Shown: one piece after another, positions 47,841 to 58,804 of the stretch
Position numbering within the stretch: position 1 is the first letter of the stretch
How the letters are laid out: each line of letters begins with the position of its first letter
Source of the DNA: Laetiporus sulphureus 93-53
Lineage: Eukaryota; Basidiomycota; Agaricomycetes; Polyporales; Laetiporaceae
Direction: 5' to 3'
Assembly: GCF_001632365.1 (NCBI RefSeq)
Contig: NW_024468514.1
Coordinates: forward strand, 517,117-581,116
DNA length: 64,000 nt
Program-made: the position numbers and the translations under genes
Notes under the pieces: model-generated
The model's input: only the letters and a program-made list of their open reading frames with translations
Databases searched by the model: none
Told to the model about the DNA's origin: nothing

Positions 47841-48613
47841 GAGGTCGTGCCCTGTTAGCGAGCCTGCGTCAGTGTGCAGCGTTCAGTGTGAGCGATGAAT
47901 CGATGACGCGTGGGAGATAATGCGTGAGGAAGCAGTTCGGATTCCGTTAAGCTTTTTGACTACAGCGTGAACAGTTTATGCGCACCTCGGAGGAAGACCG
48001 ACGGAGGTCGCTTTTCGCGTTCCGCGAGCCGCTGAGCTGGATGCAAACCATGAGCGTGAGTTTCCGAATCGTCTGTCTGAAGCAAGACGATGCACCAGTT
48101 TCGCGTAGATCGATGTTCGGACGGTCGTGTTCATTAGACAAGACGAGATCTGGCAACTTGACGGGATTGAACCGTGCCATCAAGTTGAGAGGCGACAGGC
48201 TCGAGGAGAATTGTGTGCGGCGGTGGCGTCGTCCGAGTCACGGACGATGCCTGGCGGAGATTGAAGCCGCTATGTGGCCACAACTCGCTTCCCTGCCAGC
48301 TTTGCGTGCAATTTGCAATGAGCGAGCTTGAGCGAGGCAAGGAAGGATTGGGCAAGTTGCTGCATGCTGATGAATGTTTTGACCCCATCTGACTGCATGA
48401 ACGAGCGGACACACATATGCTTGCATGATATATAAAGAACAGTTTGTGGATAGTCAAAATGATGCCCTCTCCAAGAAACCTTGCGATACCAACAGCTTCA
48501 GGAAATCCTTCCGGGGTATCGTCTAATCAAACATTAAGCAGCCGAAACCTGGCTATCATCCAAACGATAATCTATGCACATGCGCATGAGAAACGCGCGG
48601 CACTACCCATGCC
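47841..48613. other. intergenic region
   Basis: No supported gene. A 117-codon plus frame at 47978-48331 lacks motifs and splice support. Confidence 0.4.
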
Positions 48614-50263
48614 CTACCAATTCCACTCGTCATCGCTCTGATCTTTTGCCTGCAAACTCGGAGATGATGGTGCGGGAGGTTTGGAAGGAGCAAAGCCCTT
48701 GGAATCCGGGGATAATACACTTCCGAGACCTTGTGCTGGCTCGTCATCGTCTAACAGTGACGATGTGCCATTCGGGACGAGGGTCGCGGCAGTCGGGGAG
48801 GTAGAGAGGGGAGAGAGCGATGCTGCAAAGGGGTTAGAGGATATGGATACGGATGCGGCGCCTGACGACGATGCAGGGGAGGCCAAGGCGGAGAAGAACG
48901 ACTGCGAGACGTCCGAGAGGATGATCGACGCGCGTTTCTGGCTCCTCGTAAATCTATTGTATCGATATGCGGTCAGCGCACAATCATCTCCGTAGAAAGA
49001 TAAAAGCACACGCACGTCTCGCCCTTCTGTAATTCCTCCCACTTCCGCCCGACACTGCTACCCACACTCTCCATCCACGCCGACATCGGCGGAACGGTCA
49101 TCGTGCCCATGCCCGGTATCAACGCGGGCGGCGCGAGACCCGACGCGAGGTTCACGCTCGTGCGCTTGGTGCTTGTTGATGTCCTAGATGGAACTGCGCT
49201 CGGTGTTGTTGGTGACTCAGGCAAGGGCGACTGCGCGGGCGTGATATCGCGCGACCTTCGGCGGAGCCTCGCCGCCTGGCGTGCGCTCGCAGGGGAGATC
49301 TCCACGCTGCCCCGCACGGGCAGCTCTTCCTGCTTCTCCTCGAGCTCATCGATCACGAAGGAGGACGCGGAGGACTGCGAGAGGTGCGTGCTCGTCGAGG
49401 ACGTGCCCGCGGTGGACACAGAGGACGTGCTCGTGGTCGTGTTGTGTCCTCTCGCGCGCCGCAACGCGGGCGAGATAGACGTGAATCCGGGAAGTGTCTG
49501 CACAGGGACGGGCGGAGAAGAGGAGATGGTGGGCGAGGAGAGCTCGTTCAACCCAGAGGCAAGCAGGCGACCGACGCCCTGCACGCCCTCTCGCAGCCCG
49601 TCGAGCACCGCGCCGTTAGACGATGGCGACCGCGCTGAGAGGTTCGGCAAGGTCGAAGTCGAGGACGCGCGGTCCATGCCCCGATTGACTATGCGCTCCC
49701 ACTTGCGCTTTAGCTGTGCGAGCTCGGCCTCGTGCATCGCGAGCTGGGAGCGCAGCTCGAGGCATTTTGACTCTTTCTGCGCGATGAAATGCAGCAGGTC
49801 GGCGTGTCTTGAAGGTGAGATCAATACATGAGATAGTAGGAGGGGCACCATCATAAGAAAACACGCACTTCTCAGTGAGAGTCAATGGGCCGCGGTCCGC
49901 CTGCAGATCTGCCGAGCCAACACTATGTCTCTCTGGGCGGCCGACCGAGCTGTTGGTCTTCTGCCCTACAGAAGAACTGCGCTTCAAAGACGGCCGTGCA
50001 CCTGTCGTGGGCGAGCGCACGTCCCATGTTGGAGCGTTGTCGCTCGGAAAATATGAAATCGAGGACTGCCGTCGCGTCTGCTTGATGTTCCTGGCGGTCA
50101 GAGGAGGTGTCGGGAGTCCAGTGACTCTTGGAGATGGGCATGCCGAGCTTGAGGGCGACGGCTGGGTGATAGGTTGTGCGTTGCCGTCTACAAGCTGCAG
50201 AGGCTTGGGGCCGGTCAAGGACAGTGGGCGTACTGATGATCGGGTGGTGATACTAGTGCTCAT
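48614..50263 (-). CDS. DUF4048-like fungal protein with coiled coil
   Basis: Three exons (50263-49869, 49807-49016, 48953-48614) join in phase to 508 residues. The N-terminal third is Ser/Pro-rich and disordered. A predicted coiled coil follows at about residues 130-175 (LLHFIAQKESKCLELRSQL, then MHEAELAQLKRKWERIV). The middle is Ser/Thr-rich, with acidic Glu clusters, and the block ESVGSSVGRKWEELQKGETF connects to RSQKRASIILSDVSQSFFSAL. The protein ends in an acidic-aromatic motif, SDDEWNW. This arrangement matches fungal proteins annotated as DUF4048; no biochemical role is known. The terminal DDEWNW recalls cargo- or clathrin-type short motifs, but this is only a resemblance. Confidence 0.68.
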
Positions 50264-51399
50264 GATAGCAAAGAACGAAGTGAAGCTAGATGCATTCGCT
50301 GTTGCAAGTTTCAGACGTGACAGGGCATATGCAAAATCAGAACACGGAGCGATGGTTCAAACATTCAAGTCTGTCATGATGGCTGTCAACGCTAACGACA
50401 TATGTACCGGGCGTCTCTTGCGCAGCGGGGTAACTTAGCGACGACGCTTAGCGAAAGCGAATACATTCGTCCGGAAGTAGCTGTTGACGGGAGGAGTTGT
50501 TCAATGTTGTCGGAGGAGAAGTAGGTAGGTACCGTCGCCTGGGGTGTACCCGGCGGCAAGAGCACATCACGATCGGAAATAAGAAGGATGAGGCACAAAC
50601 CTAACGGCTAGGATGCTTAATACGCGTTAACACTGCGACATGCAGGAAAAGCACCAAAGGCACGGTCAGAGTCAAATTACGTGCATATGACGGAGATGAA
50701 GGACATTTATATCTTTCGCGCGGTGGCCGTGTGGAATACTCGCTTAAGTACATCGGCACCGCTAATGTGATTGCTGTCGCTAAAGAAGCATATGGAGGGA
50801 CACGAATAGAACAGGTTACCTGCGGGTAATGAATGCACGTATCGGACGGAATGGATTACAATTCCTTGCAACTCTGAGCGAGAAGGCGGAGCTGCAGACC
50901 ACGAGTCGCATCCACGTATCGCTTGGAAAGCTCAGGCGGAAGCAATAGATCAGGTTGCGTTGCTCACTGGTTACCCGGCCAATCACTCCTTAGATGTGAA
51001 TACTTCGCGCAGACGCTGTGGAGAGTATGAGTCTCGGCAGAGCAACGCAAGGCATATTGATGCGCAATGAACTGGTCCAACACAATTGACTCATGTAGTC
51101 TCGCGGGCGCTCTTGCTGTTGTAAGATCAATATCGTACTGACTCTCGACTCGACGTAATGCACGGGCTACTAACGTGGATGCATAAGTTCAGCTGCATTT
51201 GGGTATGTGACCGCAACGTACGCACCTGATACTCGTTCAGAGCTCCAAAGACATGCACCCGGGAAGTCAAGCCTTTGCACAAGCAGCTCAGAGAGGGATA
51301 CGGGCAACAATGGGTTACAGAGACGAGATCAATCCAGCCAGGAACAGCTGAGTCTATTGCAAGTCGGTATAATTGGCATGCATGACCAGATACAAAGCA
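50264..51399. other. intergenic region
   Basis: About 1.1 kb with no supported gene. The left end should hold the promoter of the DUF4048-like gene. Confidence 0.45.
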
Positions 51400-51825
51400 T
51401 CAGTGTTTTGACTCTTTCTCCGCCTCTTCTATGTACTTTTTGATGCTGTTTACCCTGGTCAGTTGTCGACAGTCCGTTCACAAAATTGTACGATGAAAAC
51501 GCCACGTACAACTGCTCCTCCTCGCTGCAAGGCAAAACACCGCGTCATGAGGCTCGCATTCTCGTTGCGACAGGGACAAGAGACGCACCTCGAGCCCGCG
51601 TTAATCTTCACGGAACTCTTCGCCTGCTCCAGGGAGGATGGGCCTGAACCGACGGGTGCCGCCTCTTTCTTTCCGCCCAGCTTCAGTGCGGCGATGCCGG
51701 CGACGGTGCCAATGGAGGCGAGCGCGATGTACTCGGATTTGACGACGCGGCCTAAGATGACGCTGAGTGCAGAGTCCGTCAAAGATTATTATTTCACGTA
51801 AGTACAGCGAGACTCACTAAGACAT
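51400..51825 (-). CDS. ATP19: mitochondrial ATP synthase subunit k
   Basis: Four exons (51825-51818, only 8 nt; 51762-51589; 51524-51510, 15 nt; 51454-51400) join in phase to 83 residues. The protein starts MSYVILGRVVKSEYIALASI, with the first two codons and part of the third on the 8-nt exon, continues as one membrane helix (ASIGTVAGIAALKLGG), and ends in EEEQLVNSIKKYIEEAEKES followed by KH. This is the size and layout of fungal Atp19, a small inner-membrane subunit linked to dimers of the F1Fo ATP synthase. A simple frame reading misses both ends: the open frame from 51782 starts inside the first intron, and the natural C-terminus is on separate short exons. Confidence 0.82.
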
Positions 51826-53470
51826 GGCGATGAGTCGTGTAGAGAGAGCTGCTGGCCGCGATGAAGACAGAATGCACGCCTCGGGTATTTCCGGCTGAAG
51901 CGTGTGTCGCGCGTCGGTGGCTGCGGTTTGGACGTTCTCCCTCGTCCTCCTCCCTGCTCGGAGAATCTCTATTTTACATGTTGCTCTTTTTAGACACATG
52001 GACACAATCACAATACTGTCTTTCAGTTCGAAGTGCTTGTGCTCCCTGCGTATGCGGCTCACTTGAAAGGATCCGCAATGGACCGCTGTGCGATCCAACC
52101 TCAACGTATTTCGCCATGCCGATATCTTACAGCTCGCCGCTTTTCATGTGGTAGGACATGACGATGTTGCATGAGCTTCACGCCACGTTATCTACGGCTA
52201 TATGCATGAAGTTCATGCACGCAAGGCACTGGCGGCTCATGCTTTCAAGCCGGACCCGTACCCCCTAAACCAGCAGCCATCAATGCCCAACTTCATGCCT
52301 GCACCATGTTGGGAACGTCTCAGGCTCTCATAAATGCGGTCGTCCTTCATAGCGGGTTCGTATGCTATAATGCATCTGATCCACATGTGTGAGTCTCTGC
52401 AGGACCCGTCTCTGCGCATTCTTACAACGCGCGATGACCGCGATGGGCATTGCCAAGCCAACTTCCTCTAGCAACCGCTAGCAACGACGACCACTCGATT
52501 GGCATACCGGCATTGCCACGGTCTCGCCCGTGAGGCCGCAAGCCGGCAGTCTTGACTCTTGAGGTCCCAATTCGCTATGTACCATCGTGAACGCGAGGCT
52601 CATGAGACAATTGCGTCCACTGTGTGACTCATGCTTCTAGCAGCTAACTAGACCTAGGTCTGGTGGCAGTGGGCCTACCTGTGGCGGACCCATTCTTACT
52701 CAGACATAGCAATACACGTGGTCGCGGCTGATCGATATCATCATCATCCAGCACTCTGAATTGGACAAGATTGGACGGCACCATCTTGAGGCAGGTGGAG
52801 TTTCTCATACGCTGATTCGACATTGATAGTTTCCGGACATACCAGAACGTGTCTTATCTGGGCATAACCCATGCCATTCCCGACATCCGAGCAAGCCACA
52901 GCAGTATGCACAGAAGGACCCCTTTCCATCCGTCGGGACTAGACGCGGCGCTACATCCCCGTGTTGTTTCCGACTGGTTTACCGTCATTTGTTATTAGGC
53001 AGATAGTGCTGTCCAGCACCCGAACACGCGTCTAATAATCAAAATGGACGCTCTTGGTATGGGCAAGGGTCGCAATTCGCATGGAAGTATGAGGACGCCG
53101 TTCGGTACCTGCGCGGAAACTATCAAAGAACCCATCAGCCCCATGGCACCGAACGCAGGTGCAGCGCGCGACTGTCCGCACGTGATCCTGCGTGTAGGCC
53201 TCCATTCTCCTCGACGGGACGGGACCTCATGGTACGGCCAATCCAGTTCTGATGTTGACGCCTCGGGGCACGTCTTGACGATAGGCGCCTCCCAGCTTGG
53301 CATCCGCATTTCCGGTCTCTTTCCCCCGCCATGGGTGAAGGTGCCGAACTGTGTAGCGCCATGGCCATAAAGGTGTAGTGTTGCCTCTTGCGCTTTGCTG
53401 CCTCCCTTTACCGCACTCTCCCCGCTATACCGAGAGGGCTGTGCCCTCCCCCTACTGTTCCTGATTAGCC
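51826..53470. other. intergenic region between ATP19 and the glucanase
   Basis: About 1.6 kb. Divergent genes start at both ends, so both promoters are here. Overlapping frames near 53000-53370 on both strands have no motif, and I see no gene. Confidence 0.45.
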
Positions 53471-55025
53471 ATGTTGACTGCCATGCTTTTACTTTGGGCG
53501 GTGCTGCTCTCCTGCGTCAGTTCTGCTGTGGGTTACGAGTTGTTGCGTGATTACTCGGGAGAAAACTTTTTCAATGGCTGGGATTTCTATGGATACTGGG
53601 ACAATCTGACTCTCGGTATGTCCGCCACCACCTGAATTTTTAAGGGCGACTCATTTTCCACTGTAGGGAATACGACATGGGTGACTGAAGAGGCTGCAAC
53701 TCAGCAGAAACTCGCGTACATCAACGACGCGGGCAACGCGATCATGCGCGTAGACAACTTTACGACTGTCGCAGAGGGCGACAAGCGCAACGCGGTACGT
53801 GGAGGCCACACTTCGCTCCCTCAGCGATCCTGGACTACGCTTCCAGGTCCGCATCACGACACAGGATTACTACGACTATGGGACCCTCTGGATTCTTGAT
53901 GCTGTACATCTTCCGTACGGATGTTCTGTATGGCCGGCGTTCTGGAGCATGGGACACGATTGGCCCGTCGGTGGTGAGATCGGTGAGTAAGGATACGTAT
54001 CCGTCGGAGATTGCACTGCTGAATGGGATACACCGTAGATATCGTCGAGGCCATCAATGTCATGCCCAACAATCAGATGGCCCTACATACGACAGAGGGT
54101 TGCACCCATGTCACTCCCAGCGACCAGCTGGGTTATTCTGGTGGCGATGACTGTGGGACAGGCTCTGGCTGCATCGTGAGTGAGAACGCAGCGAATAGCT
54201 ACGAAAGTGGCTTTGCAGCTGCTGGTGGAGGCGTGTTCGCGACGCAATTCGATGTCACCGGGATTTAGTGAGTTAACTTGACCAATCCTTGTCCACAAGG
54301 TGGGCATCTGACATGCGGCGTTCCTCTTACAGCATGTGGTTCTGGAGTGTATGTAATAGTCTAGTGCATCCTGAGCGATAGCTGACTTGCGCGCACAGCG
54401 ACCCGACATTCCAGACGTCATCAAGAACGCCAACTCGACGTCCCCCATGAACATCTCAACCTGGGGCGACCCACACGCAAGTTACCCAAATACCACCTCC
54501 TGCGACCTCTCGACCTTCTTCACCGAACAGCAGCTCATCTTCGATATCACGCTGTGCGGAGACTGGTGAGCGTCAATTATATCCGCTCTGGCGGCAAATA
54601 TGAACGGTCTGCTGACAAGTCCGCGTCCTCGTGAAAGGGCGGGCGTTCCGGGCATCTATGACTCGGAATGCTATGCCGCAGGTCCTGCGCACAATTGCGT
54701 ACGTCCTTCCATGCGGTCCTATCTTTTCTGCTCTCACGTTATGTCACAGTACCTCGATAATGTCGTCGGAAACGGCAGCAACTATGATGACGCCTACTTT
54801 GAGGTCTCCTATGTCCGCATATACACAACCGCCGCTGTGTTGCCCTCCAATTCTTCCTCCGGAGCTTCCGCAACTAGCACATCTGGCGATCCCACGACGT
54901 CAAGCACATCTGCCACGACCCCTGATCCTACATTAGCGCAGAAATCTGGCGCCTCTAGGATTCGTGGAGACGCCTGGCTTGGACTCCTCGCTGCGACGGT
55001 CCTCACCGCGTTCGCCCTCTTTTGA
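53471..55025 (+). CDS. GPI-anchored GH16 family glucanase
   Basis: Eight exons (53471-53615, 53667-53794, 53847-53982, 54039-54267, 54333-54348, 54399-54565, 54638-54698, 54750-55025) join in phase to 385 residues. A signal peptide ([20 protein letters not shown]) is followed by [13 protein letters not shown], typical of fungal GH16 laminarinase-like enzymes. The catalytic motif E-I-D-I-V-E in GGEIDIVEAIN is present, with nucleophile and acid/base glutamates; an intron splits it within the Asp codon. The substrate-binding [13 protein letters not shown] and C-terminal [10 protein letters not shown] also match the family. The Ser/Thr-rich stalk and final hydrophobic stretch ([19 protein letters not shown]) predict a GPI anchor. 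It probably remodels or degrades beta-1,3/1,4-glucan at the cell surface. Confidence 0.9.
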
Positions 55026-55577
55026 TCACGATGATTATGTATACCAAACTGCGTGCAACGTTCGAACGTATTTCGGAATGACGTTTTAATGCTGGTCATG
55101 ACGGACTTGCTGTTGTTGATATATACGGACTGTACTGATTGACCTTGCTTCTGTGATATCTTATGCGTTATGATGTAGGCCTACTAGCGCGTTCAAGGCT
55201 CCCGTGCTGTTTTTTTATTGCACTAGTATATGACGCTAGATTAGACGGGAATATAGGTAATCGAGTGGCTTCTTCGTCCCTGCACTAAGGTCATCGTTAG
55301 ACCGGCGTCTTTCGAGTTCACTTTATCCTCAACGACATGCTGCGTCCATTTCATACATCGATTCATCTTGTAGCGGGAGATTCAGGCTGAACATCGTCCG
55401 AGTCGTGCTTAATCCTGAATGTGCTGTTTTATTTATCGCCCGACCATGGGAACTTCGCTATATGGTACAGGCGGGCCGCAATAACAGATGTAAGGTGAGT
55501 CGCCAATAGTGACATTTGTACAATAGGGGAGGGTGGGGGGATGTAGGGTTTGCGCCAAAATATCGTCTAGATCGGAC
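55026..55577. other. convergent intergenic region
   Basis: Between the stops of the glucanase (+) and the G-alpha gene (-). No gene was seen; both 3' ends lie here. Confidence 0.5.
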
Positions 55578-57597
55578 CTATAAATAGTCGCTTGAGATTA
55601 GATTGTTCACGATTATCGCATCCCTAACTGAAGGAGCGCGGTTCATGAGTATCGGACGGGTGACCAGGAAATGGAGGGACGTACTACGGGTGATTACGGT
55701 GGCTGTAGTGTCTATATCCTGGAGGGGGACATGAGCGCGCTGCGGATATTGAATTCAGATTCAGTGCACATCACTCACAATCGCGCATGTTACGTGTACG
55801 TGCAGCTGCCTTTGGTTGGGAGAGTAATGTCGATGGTATGCGATGAATTTACGCTGGAGATCTGCGTATACAGCCAGGATGTGCTCAGCATAAAAAGCCT
55901 CATCTCCCCGGTCTATCAACTGAACTCACATTCGGAGACGTGTTCATAGTCGTTCGGCTCGTCCTTGTAGCTCTTGACGTAGCGCACGAAAGAGATGCCA
56001 GTCTCCAGTTTCGCTTTCAATATATCGCTTTTGTTGAGTAGGAGGACGAAGGTCGTCATCTTCAACAGCTTGCTCGAACATATCGTCCTCCACAAATTGA
56101 ACGAGTCCAGCTGGAGTCATCATGTCAGGGGCCGTTGCTTGGACGTGAATAGATTGGATGGGCTGACCAGACGGTTCACACTTCGGTCTTCCAGCAGTAC
56201 TTCGTTGAACGCTGCCATCGAACACAGAAACAGAATTGCATTCACTACAAATGGGTCAGACAGCGTCATACCGGCGCATCGATAAAGGCTTTACCATCTT
56301 CGAAAAATGGAACCCAACTCGCTAGCGTTGAACGGAAAGGGGGCGGAGGGGGTTAAGGGCCTTCCCAGCATTCTACATCCACTTACTTACCACGTTGCCC
56401 TCGGGATCCTCCGACATCGTAGAATACCCACTGACGCGAAGCTTCCCCGACTGAAAGTCTCATGCAATTAATAAACCTGAAAGAAATGGCAAAGAGATAG
56501 ACCTACACTTCTCAGCCGTCATCACATGTTCCTCGACTCCGATTGTCTGAAGACGCGCGCGAAGAATGTCGCCTATATGGTGATTCAGTAAACTGGACAG
56601 TAGCGAAGTGGCGGACGACAGACTCAGTGACGGTTCATAGTCTAGATCTGCAACCCGTGCAGCATCGTCGAGAAAACTATCGGCCGAGAAGCGATTAGGC
56701 CATGTCCAAAACCCGAGATGAACCTACACCTACAACCCTGCTTGTTCCTGCAAAGAAACTCCTTCTTCCAGCAGCGCTGCCTGCACTATGGAATTAGACC
56801 ACATCGACGCGATGTCTTCCCGGCAAGCATGCAGTATATGCCTGGCAACCTCTAGGTCGTCGCTGCGAGTTTGACGCGTTTGCTTATCCTTCCGTCGGCG
56901 CAGCAACGCTTTCCAGCTCGATCCCCCTCGAACCAGCACTTCGGACGCCCTACCGTAGAACCACGGCGTGGCCTCTTCTACGACGGAAGCACTATGCGAG
57001 GGATCGCTAGCCGACATGCTTTTGACCAACATCATCTCGACCTGACGCAAGGGGGACAACTGCATTCGTAGCTGTCGAAGCTCTTCCTGGCCTGATCTAT
57101 CGATGAGTGCGCCAATTCATGGTATGCGACACGCATGCTGCCGACCTGACAATACGTCCATGATGAAATTGACAGATCGAACGAGGTTGAGGTGGATGAC
57201 GGCGCGCCATGCCTCGGTTTCCGCACGGAATGCCTCGGGTGCAAAATGCAGCTGGAAATTCTTGAGTACAGTTGACTTTCCCGACTCTGACTGTCCTGTA
57301 GAACAGATGCATGTAGTGAGCTATGTCGATTACGTGACAGATTCTGCACATGCACTGCCCGAACGGACAAAACGCACCTAAGAGCAAAACTCTAGTTTGA
57401 TTCCGTCGTTTGCGGAGCTCTTGCTGTTCCAATTCAAGACCATGATCAATCGACTCGGAGATTCTTTTAGCTTCCCTCTCCTCTTCTAGACGGACTGCCC
57501 TCTCCAGCTCGGTCTCACCAAGGGGTGGATAGGGAGGCCATGTCTCGATACTAGGGGAAACCGGCCCAGAAGAAGAGAACTTCGTCCAACGCATCAA
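55578..57597 (-). CDS. heterotrimeric G-protein alpha subunit, enlarged basidiomycete type
   Basis: Eleven exons (57597-57378, 57295-57146, 57091-56734, 56676-56507, 56450-56391, 56321-56295, 56244-56168, 56110-55930, 55861-55779, 55718-55688, 55627-55578) give 468 residues, with all phases consistent. All GTP-binding boxes are present: P-loop LLLGQSESGKST, RARLQTIG with the switch Arg and Thr, DVGGSRGQR with the catalytic Gln, NKSD, and TCAI. The C-terminal helix reads LRDAIIVNNLISSDYL. A normal G-alpha has about 350 residues; here about 80-90 extra lie in the helical domain (after FIMDVL, through WYGRASEVL-like segments to HILHACREDIASMW) and more at the N-terminus. The N-terminus (MMRWTKFSS) lacks the Gly2 needed for myristoylation. 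Such divergent subunits are expanded in Agaricomycetes. Acts at membranes downstream of GPCRs. The join at ATT/GATATAG in exon 10 is the least sure. Confidence 0.87.
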
Positions 57598-58804
57598 GCG
57601 ATCGAGCGAGAGGGTAAGGAGGAGAAGCAGATATAGGGGAGAAGCGAAACAGAGCGAGACGAGCAGAATCGTAGAACGGTACCGGCTTTACACTAGTATA
57701 TGAGCAAGATCAGACGCGAGATTGGCGCATGGAAGCTGCATGGAAGTACACTATATGATCATATCGCTTGCCAAGTCTCCAGGGAGATGGTTTTCGATGA
57801 TCGTTTCGAGATTTTAGCGGTCGATCATACCTCTCGAGAACAGAATAATTGTTCCTCTTGAAATATCTTCCCGGACTGCGCAGTGCGCACCATGACATTA
57901 AACCTTCACAAGCAATAACCGAAGCGAGGGGCACAAACCGTTTCTGACGGTGATCCGCCACTTTACGGAGTCCTACCTTCTCGTCGGATGGTGCCTGTAG
58001 CGATTGTGCAACGTGAACGCACTTAGTCTGCTTACCGAGGATCGGGTACCTGTGCATGTTGCGTTATTGGGTAGCCGAGTCGGTCGCGTTTCTCTTACAT
58101 GACAGGTATGGGCTCGTTGTGGGTGGGCGTTCTAGCTGATGAATTGAGGGGTAACCTTCTGCCACTAAAATGAAAGCAAGTGGAATGATAGCGCGATCCG
58201 GTGTCAAAACGTAGAGAACGTGCACGTCCCTGTGTGTTGGAAGAACATCAAGTGCGGCACAGACCACGATGAGACATCACTTGGTAGCGCGGGTGGCGCA
58301 TGATGCATGACACTTCACACAACGACGATGCATATCCAACCGAAGTCGAGCCCTTGAAGATCAAAGCTAACGCTATGCATGCTAGCAGCACTGAGGCGGT
58401 GACAGATGATCAAATTTGGGTAGAGCAGGCGCATTAGAAATTGCAGACAAAAGTAGTAGGCTTAGCGCGACGATAACATAGTGATAGGAGAGCCCAAGAA
58501 GGGTGAGAGCGCTCAGCTTGGGATATGCGTAGTGCGTGTCATGTCATCAACCGTTCTGATAATATGTGCGAATATACGATAGCTGCCCATGCGGAAAATG
58601 AGGTAGGAACCAAGTCCGACGCAAATTCTCCTTAAAACTTGAGAGGTCTTTTTGCTGCCCACCTGGACCAAATCAGATCATTTGTAATCAACGAGATGCG
58701 CGTACCGCATGGATCATACATCTCGTAGCCGTTGCTTTCCTGGAAGCGTTAGACTCAACATCTTCATCGTCGGCGCACCGTCGGTAACGTCGTCGAGGTC
58801 ATCG
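57598..58804. other. intergenic region
   Basis: About 1.2 kb. The left end should hold the G-alpha promoter, the right end the 3' end of the LARP gene. No gene was seen. Confidence 0.45.

Noticed and set aside
49103..49831. 242-codon plus-strand frame
   Set aside because: Antisense to the DUF4048-like gene, whose three exons are phase-consistent; the plus frame has no motifs.
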